28,660 nucleotides of DNA from Atopobium sp. (GTDB lineage: Bacteria > Actinomycetota > Coriobacteriia > Coriobacteriales > Atopobiaceae), in contig JABZHC010000008.1 in assembly GCA_015259035.1 (NCBI GenBank), positions 1 through 28,660 of the forward strand. The letters are read 5' to 3'. Below, piece after piece: positions 23,497 to 28,660 of this stretch (its first letter is position 1; every line of letters begins with the position of its first letter). The notes beneath the pieces were generated by a model. The model searched no databases. It had not been told where the DNA came from and was given only the letters and a program-made list of their open reading frames with translations. The translations under genes and the position numbers were made by a program.

Positions 23497-24280
23497 GATT
23501 TCTGTCGGTCAGTACTACCACACAGATTCGCCCATCCACAGGCTTAATCCCAACGTTAAATGCCTGGTGGCGCTTCTTTTGATGCTCACAACGTTTTTTA
23601 TCCGCACGGCACCACAGCTTACGCTGCTGGTAGTAGGTGCACTTTGCCTACTAGCTCTGGCAAAAATTCCCGTCAAACAAGTGCTTGTGTCAATCATCCC
23701 GCTTGCCTGGCTGCTCATCTTTCTCTCGCTCTTCAACCTGTTGCTTACGCGAGAAGGAACGGTGCTTGTTTCCTGGTCAATCTTTACTATCACCGATGTG
23801 GGAGCATGGAGCGCTTTCCTCTACCCCGTGCGCATTTTAGCTGCAATTTTAATGGGCGCACTACTCCTGCTTACCACAACTCAAACGGATCTAGGCAATG
23901 CCTTTGAAGCAGCATGCTCGCCACTTTCTAAGATTGGTCTGCCTGGCAAAGAAATTGCCATGATTTTTTCGCTTATGCTGCGCTTTATTCCAACACTTGC
24001 GGGCGACGCCGTGTCTATTTCCGAGGCTCAAACCGCTCGCGCAGGAGACGTTGCTTCAGGTTCGCTGCCCAAAAGACTCCGTGCAACCTTCTCCATTGTG
24101 GTAGCGCTTCTGGCCAGTTCGCTCAGGCATGCCAACAACCTTTCTAAGGCACTTGATGCTCGTCACTATGTAGCAGGGGCTTATCGCACACGTTGGCATC
24201 AACCAACCTTTGGCGCTCGTGAGGCAATTGCCTTGGGTGTCACGGTTTGTTTTATCGCGCTTATCTTTGTGCTGGCGTAA
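23486..24280 (+). CDS. ecfT: ECF transporter transmembrane component EcfT
   Basis: EcfT joins the S component to the ATPases. The 264-residue membrane protein begins with the family's YYHTDSPIHRLNPNVKCL and has about five hydrophobic segments. Two cytoplasmic coupling motifs follow: AQTARAG (family consensus A-R-G) and ALDARHY. The second is usually A-R-G and is altered here to A-R-H. AAGGAGG precedes the ATG, inside the end of ecfA. It completes a riboswitch-ribU-ecfA-ecfT operon. Substitutions in the coupling motif may match the fused ATPase, but this is inference. No clear terminator is seen in the 141 bases before purL. Confidence 0.92.
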   Translation: MALKISVGQYYHTDSPIHRLNPNVKCLVALLLMLTTFFIRTAPQLTLLVVGALCLLALAKIPVKQVLVSIIPLAWLLIFLSLFNLLLTREGTVLVSWSIFTITDVGAWSAFLYPVRILAAILMGALLLLTTTQTDLGNAFEAACSPLSKIGLPGKEIAMIFSLMLRFIPTLAGDAVSISEAQTARAGDVASGSLPKRLRATFSIVVALLASSLRHANNLSKALDARHYVAGAYRTRWHQPTFGAREAIALGVTVCFIALIFVLA

Positions 24281-24421
24281 AACTTTTAACTACATAATTT
24301 GTATTTTTAACGCTCTGTTACAACCCGTTTTTCTTTTCTCGACAAGGTCCAATTTGGCCACCTAAGTAACGTACAATAAAGCCAGTAAAAGCGTTCAAGG
24401 CTTGCATTGAAAGGTGGCCCC

Positions 24422-27400
24422 ATGGTCCTGCGCGTCTACGTCCAAAGAAAATCTGGTTTCGAGGGCGAGGCAAAAGCCCTGCTCAAAGAAGTGAAAGACC
24501 TTCTTGGTATTACCGAGTTACAACGCATTGACCTGCTTAACCGCTATGATGTTGAGGGAATTTCAGAGGAACTTTTTGAGTCCTGTATCCCCACCGTTTT
24601 TTCAGAGCCACAGTCCGATCTTGCCAGCCGTACCATGCCAGAGTTTTCTTCTGAAGGTGCGGCTGTTCATACGTTTGCTGTTGAGTTTTTGCCTGGCCAG
24701 TTTGACCAGCGCGCAGACTCTGCAGCTGAATGCGTGCAGCTTATCAGTCAAGGTGAGCGTCCACTTGTGCGCTCTGCTCGCATTTATGTGCTAACTGGAA
24801 ACCTCAGTGAGGCAGACGTTGCTGCTATCAAGAATTACCTGATCAACCCCGTTGAGGCTCGCGAGGCTTCCCTTGAGCTGCCTGAGACCCTCAAAATTTC
24901 CATTCCAGAGCCTGCAGACGTAGAGGTTCTTGAGGGCTTTAACGCCCTTGACCAGGACGGCCTCAAGGAGTTCATTGCTTCTCACGGCCTTGCTATGGAC
25001 CTGGCTGACCTCACCTTCTGCCAGCAGTACTTCACCGATGAGCAGCGCGATCCTACCATCACCGAGATTCGCGTCATTGACACCTACTGGTCTGACCACT
25101 GCCGCCACACCACCTTTAACACCGGAATTACCGGTGTGCAGATTGATGATGACCTGGTAAAGGCCGCGTTTGAGAAGTATCTCTCCATGCGCAAAGAGCT
25201 TGGGCGAGAAAATCGTGCCGTCTCTCTTTGGGATATGGCAACCATTGGTGCAAAGTACCTTCGCGAGAAGGGCGTCCTCACCAATCTTGATGAGTCAGAA
25301 GAAATAAACGCCTGTACCGTAAAGGTAAAGGTAGACGTTGACGGTAAAGATGAAGACTGGCTCTTCCTCTTCAAGAACGAGACTCACAACCACCCAACCG
25401 AGATTGAGCCCTTTGGTGGCGCAGCTACCTGCATCGGTGGCGCTATCCGCGACCCTCTTTCTGGCCGCAGCTACGTCTACCAGGCAATGCGCGTCACGGG
25501 CGCTGCAGACCCAACCGTTCCTGTTTCCCAAACACTTCCTGGAAAGCTTCCTCAGCGCACCATCGTGCGCACGGCGGCCGCAGGTTATTCCAGCTACGGC
25601 AACCAGATTGGCCTTGCTACGGGCCAGGTCTCTGAGCTCTACCACCCAGGCTACGTGGCAAAACGCATGGAGATTGGTGCCGTTGTAGGCGCAACTCCTC
25701 AAAGCCACGTTCGTCGCGAGCGCCCAGAGGATGGCGACATCATCGTTCTTCTCGGCGGACGCACTGGTCGCGACGGCATTGGCGGCGCAACCGGTTCTTC
25801 CAAGGCCCACGACGCTGGCTCCATTGAGCGCGACGGTGCCGAGGTTCAGAAGGGCAACGCCCCTGTTGAGCGCAAGCTCCAGCGCCTTTTCCGCCGTGAA
25901 GACGCTTGCAAGCTCATTAAGCGCTGCAACGACTTTGGTGCAGGCGGCGTCTCTGTTGCTATTGGCGAGCTTGCCGACGGCCTTGACGTCAACCTAGATG
26001 CTGTTCCAAAGAAGTACGACGGTCTTGACGGTACTGAGCTGGCAATCTCTGAGTCTCAGGAGCGTATGGCCGTTGCTCTTGAGGCAAAAGACGTTGAGCA
26101 GTTCTGCGCATACGCTCGCGAAGAAAACCTTGAGGCAACCATTGTGGCAACCGTCACCGAGGATCCTCGCCTGGTCATGCGCTGGCGCGGTCAGAAGATT
26201 GTCAACATCAGCCGCGCATTTCTCGCCTCAAACGGCGCACCTAAATCAATTACCGTGCGTCTGGCCAAGCCTCTTGCCTACCAGCGCACCTGGGCAGGCA
26301 CAACCCTTGGCGAGAAACTCCACTCGCTGGTACGCGATCTAAATGTTGCATCCAACAAGGGCCTTTCCGAGCGCTTTGACTCCACCATTGGCGCAGGTAC
26401 CGTCCTCATGCCATTCGGTGGCGCTCGCCAGCTGACCCCTGCCCTTTCTATGGTGGCTAAGCTTCCTGTTATGGGCCAGACCAACACCGTCTCGGGCATG
26501 GCCTGGGGCTTTAACCCCTACCTCATGGAGGCCGACCAGTTCCGCGGCGCCTACCTCTCTGTTGTTGAGTCCGTTTCCAAGCTGGTTGCTACCGGCTTTA
26601 AGTACCAGGACCTCTACCTCACCTTCCAGGAGTACTTCGAGAAGCTCGGCCAGAATCCAAACCGTTGGGGCAAGCCAGCCTCAGCACTTCTCGGCGCGCT
26701 GATGGCACAGGTCAACCTTGGTCTTGCTGCTGTCGGAGGCAAGGACTCCATGTCCGGTACCTTTGAGGACCTAGACGTTCCGCCAACGCTAGTTTCGTTT
26801 GCTACCGGCCTTACCAAGGTGGACAAGATTGTCTCCAATGAGTTCAAAGGCGCAGGTCATAGGCTCATTTCCATTGTTCCATCCTACGACGAGAGTGGCC
26901 TTCTTCCCGACAACGAGTCCCTGCTCACCGCATATAAGCTGGTCAGCACCCTGGTCCAGTCCAAGAGTGCGCTTGCCATTACCACGCCAGGTTACGGCGG
27001 CGTGGCCGAGGCTCTCTTCAAGAGCTGCCTGGGCAACAAGCTGGGCGTTGAGCTAGTCCCAGAGATTTCTGCCGACGCGCTCTTCTCGCCAACTTACGGA
27101 GCCTTCATCGTTGAGCTGGCAGACGGCGTATCCGTTGACGACGTCGACGGCGTGTGCGTGGCTCCTCTGGGCGTCACCACGTCCGAGTACGCTTTCAGCG
27201 CGTGTGGCGAGAAGATCGACCTCTCCGAGCTCCAGGAAGCATGGGAGCGCCCACTTGAGGAGGTCTTCCCCTACCGCGGAGGCTCTGACGAGGCTGTGGA
27301 GAAAATCAGTTTCGACGGCACATCCACACGACACTCTTATGCTGGTCCAGCCCTTATCGCACCCGCTCGCCCACGCGTCATCATCCCCGTATTCCCGGGT

Positions 27401-28177
27401 AACAACTGCGAGTACGACGTTGCGCGTGCTTTTGAGCGTGCGGGCGCCGATCCAACCACGCTGGTCATTAACAACCTGACACCTCAGGACATTGTTGAGT
27501 CCGCAAATGCGCTGGCAGAATCCATCAAGAAGAGCCAGATTGTCATGATTCCAGGCGGTTTCTCCGGCGGAGACGAGCCAGACGGATCTGCTAAGTTCAT
27601 CTGCGCCCTCTTCCGCGCTCCTCAGGTTACCGAGGCTGTCCGCGAGCTTCTGCAGCAGCGCGATGGCCTTATGCTGGGCATCTGTAACGGCTTCCAGGCA
27701 CTTATCAAGCTGGGCCTTGTTCCTTACGGCGATATTCGCCCTATGGACGACACCTGCCCAACACTGACGTTCAACACCATCGGCCGCCACCAGAGCCAGC
27801 TTGTTCGTACCAGCGTTGCGTCCACGATGTCCCCATGGCTCTCCAAGTGCGCACTTGGCGACATCCACACCATTGCCATCAGCCACGGAGAAGGTCGCTT
27901 TGTTGCCTCCGACGAGCTGCTTGAGACACTCAAGGCAAACGGCCAGATCGCAACGCAGTACGTTGACGCAATGGGTGCTCCAAGCATGGACTTCTCCGTT
28001 AACCCTAACGGCTCCATCCTGGCCATTGAAGGCATTACCAGCCCCGATGGTCGTGTCCTGGGCAAGATGGGTCACACGGAGCGCTCCGGTGCGGGCCTCT
28101 ACAAGAACATCCCCGAGCTCACTGCTGGCGACCAGTTCCAGCCCCTCATTGAAGGCGGCGTCGAGTACTTCAAGTAA
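24422..28177 (+). CDS. purL: Phosphoribosylformylglycinamidine synthase, large single-chain form
   Basis: This 1251-residue enzyme makes formylglycinamidine ribonucleotide from FGAR, ATP and glutamine, step 4 of purine synthesis. It has the whole large-PurL layout: an N-terminal PurS-like region, a linker helix domain with TYWSDHCRHTTF, a catalytic FGAM synthase core (NETHNHPTEIEPFGGAATCIGG, and the second AIRS-like half with GGKDSMSG) and a C-terminal class I glutamine amidotransferase with VFPGNNCEYD, the nucleophile C1088 in LGICNGFQAL, and H1218/E1220 in GHTERSG. The single-chain form is usual in Proteobacteria and Coriobacteria; Bacillus and many Actinobacteria split it into PurS/PurQ/PurL. 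The ATG at 24422 has AAAGGTGG upstream. It stands alone, without other pur genes in the window. It holds five copies of the dispersed motif. Confidence 0.97.
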   Translation: MVLRVYVQRKSGFEGEAKALLKEVKDLLGITELQRIDLLNRYDVEGISEELFESCIPTVFSEPQSDLASRTMPEFSSEGAAVHTFAVEFLPGQFDQRADSAAECVQLISQGERPLVRSARIYVLTGNLSEADVAAIKNYLINPVEAREASLELPETLKISIPEPADVEVLEGFNALDQDGLKEFIASHGLAMDLADLTFCQQYFTDEQRDPTITEIRVIDTYWSDHCRHTTFNTGITGVQIDDDLVKAAFEKYLSMRKELGRENRAVSLWDMATIGAKYLREKGVLTNLDESEEINACTVKVKVDVDGKDEDWLFLFKNETHNHPTEIEPFGGAATCIGGAIRDPLSGRSYVYQAMRVTGAADPTVPVSQTLPGKLPQRTIVRTAAAGYSSYGNQIGLATGQVSELYHPGYVAKRMEIGAVVGATPQSHVRRERPEDGDIIVLLGGRTGRDGIGGATGSSKAHDAGSIERDGAEVQKGNAPVERKLQRLFRREDACKLIKRCNDFGAGGVSVAIGELADGLDVNLDAVPKKYDGLDGTELAISESQERMAVALEAKDVEQFCAYAREENLEATIVATVTEDPRLVMRWRGQKIVNISRAFLASNGAPKSITVRLAKPLAYQRTWAGTTLGEKLHSLVRDLNVASNKGLSERFDSTIGAGTVLMPFGGARQLTPALSMVAKLPVMGQTNTVSGMAWGFNPYLMEADQFRGAYLSVVESVSKLVATGFKYQDLYLTFQEYFEKLGQNPNRWGKPASALLGALMAQVNLGLAAVGGKDSMSGTFEDLDVPPTLVSFATGLTKVDKIVSNEFKGAGHRLISIVPSYDESGLLPDNESLLTAYKLVSTLVQSKSALAITTPGYGGVAEALFKSCLGNKLGVELVPEISADALFSPTYGAFIVELADGVSVDDVDGVCVAPLGVTTSEYAFSACGEKIDLSELQEAWERPLEEVFPYRGGSDEAVEKISFDGTSTRHSYAGPALIAPARPRVIIPVFPGNNCEYDVARAFERAGADPTTLVINNLTPQDIVESANALAESIKKSQIVMIPGGFSGGDEPDGSAKFICALFRAPQVTEAVRELLQQRDGLMLGICNGFQALIKLGLVPYGDIRPMDDTCPTLTFNTIGRHQSQLVRTSVASTMSPWLSKCALGDIHTIAISHGEGRFVASDELLETLKANGQIATQYVDAMGAPSMDFSVNPNGSILAIEGITSPDGRVLGKMGHTERSGAGLYKNIPELTAGDQFQPLIEGGVEYFK

Positions 28178-28246
28178 GACACGAGCATGGCGACGGCAAC
28201 GCCGCAGGTCAGCGACGTGTGCGCACACAGGTTGCAAGTGATTTCT

Positions 28247-28283
28247 ACCCGGTATCCATTTCGTGTGGATACCGGGTTTCTTG
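28247..28283 (+). terminator. Rho-independent terminator of purL
   Basis: A perfect 11-bp GC-rich stem (28247-28257 with 28267-28277) with a 9-base loop is followed by TTTCTTG. It lies about 70 bases after the purL stop. Confidence 0.85.
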
Positions 28284-28306
28284 TACGAAAGCGCTGCTAG
28301 TGGACG

Positions 28307-28318
28307 GGGTTTCTCGCC
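28307..28318 (-). repeat. Intergenic copy of the dispersed motif downstream of purL
   Basis: On the minus strand it reads GGCGAGAAACCC, matching GGCGAGAARNNC. It lies in the 325-base non-coding gap between purL and the partial gene at the right end, in which I otherwise see only two terminators. Confidence 0.6.
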
Positions 28319-28459
28319 AGGCGGGTGGTGTGCTCGAAGCGCACATCCGCTACATGCTCGGTCGCGCCTGGGCGCGCCTGATTTCTGCAAAGAATCTGTA
28401 ACTTCTGCCTAAATAAGTAAAAGAATCGGTGGATTTGCCTAATTTTGAGTTACGTCTCA

Positions 28460-28486
28460 AAAAGTGGTGTAAGGCTATTTCCTTAC
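28460..28486 (-). terminator. Candidate terminator for the partial minus-strand gene
   Basis: On the minus strand GTAAGG-AAATAG-CCTTAC (28486-28469) is followed by ACCAC and a T-run (28464-28460). The stem is short and the T-run slightly displaced. Confidence 0.4.
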
Positions 28487-28502
28487 TGCCTTCTAACCTA
28501 CA

Positions 28503-28660
28503 TTATGCCACCTCTTTACAAGCGTTAAAGTCACTATCAATTACTTGTAAGAGATGGTCGATAGTCTCTTGTGTACATGACTCTCTCTTAGGACGCTCTT
28601 CAAAGAGAAGAGAGTGTTTGTCCATGAAATGCGTTGCTACAAACCACTCTTCGTGTTGAT
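28503..28660 (-). CDS. C-terminal end of an unidentified minus-strand gene (start outside window)
   Basis: On the minus strand the frame is open from the window edge to a TAA at 28505-28503, giving at least 51 residues: QHEEWFVATHFMDKHSLLFE, ERPKRESCTQ, ETIDHLLQVIDSDFNACKEVA. The composition is balanced and helix-like, as expected of a real soluble protein end, and a terminator-like hairpin follows. The overlapping plus-strand frame (28429-28659) is serine/cysteine-rich and unconvincing. No family is recognised. Confidence 0.5.
   Translation of the reverse strand, partial: QHEEWFVATHFMDKHSLLFEERPKRESCTQETIDHLLQVIDSDFNACKEVA

Noticed and set aside
942..28318. Dispersed GGCGAGAA as a Chi, KOPS or restriction-modification site
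   Set aside because: Copies are in both orientations in similar numbers, unlike strand-polar Chi or KOPS, and restriction sites tend to be avoided, not enriched. Not excluded without a whole-genome map.
27053..28390. Long minus-strand open frame over the end of purL
   Set aside because: Shadow of purL; the amidotransferase domain is on the plus strand and the purL terminator falls inside this frame.
28429..28659. Plus-strand frame of 76 codons at the right end
   Set aside because: Unusual composition and no ribosome site; the minus-strand frame over the same bases reads as a better protein end.

Overview
The window looks like chromosomal DNA of a low-to-moderate GC member of the Actinobacteria, most likely class Coriobacteriia (Atopobium / Lancefieldella / Olsenella type). 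I infer this from a large single-chain PurL, a pyrophosphate-type phosphofructokinase, an FMN-riboswitch ECF riboflavin cluster and strong AGGAG-type ribosome binding sites. The assignment rests on gene content and memory of the group, not on a search.

Layout: (1) 1-7295 is a housekeeping stretch: the end of a MATE transporter (+), a minus-strand pair (metY and a SixA-phosphatase/CHAD fusion), asnS (-), then pyrE and a LysR regulator (+). (2) 7296-12822 is a visibly AT-rich accessory island. It carries a small secreted protein, a membrane-anchored extracytoplasmic protein, three different six-helix ABC-2-like permeases, one ABC ATPase and a second membrane-anchored protein, with start/stop overlaps or gaps of a few bases throughout. 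It ends in a small tandem repeat. (3) 12823-17668 holds engB (ysxC), a HelD-type helicase, a small cupin protein and eno. (4) 17669-18276 is non-coding: a G-rich low-complexity patch, a 131-bp element with about 28-bp terminal inverted repeats (MITE-like), and an AT-rich leader before the phosphofructokinase. (5) 18277-24280 holds the PPi-type phosphofructokinase, a convergent murB, then an FMN riboswitch followed by RibU-like S component, a fused double-ATPase EcfA and EcfT: a complete dedicated riboflavin importer. (6) 24422-28177 is purL, then a terminator and the 3' end of an unidentified minus-strand gene entering from the right.

The most unusual signal is not a gene. The octamer GGCGAGAA occurs 24 times (both strands counted) in 28.7 kb where about one is expected by chance. 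In 23 of 24 copies the fourth base after it is C, and in 23 of 24 the next base is a purine, giving the consensus GGCGAGAARNNC, usually preceded by T. Copies lie in both orientations, in genes and between them, are relatively enriched between genes, sometimes form inverted pairs that make terminator-like hairpins, and are absent from the interior of the AT-rich island. This is the distribution expected of a DNA-uptake-type signal (as in Neisseria and Pasteurellaceae) or another genome-wide recognition sequence. I know of no such signal described for this group.
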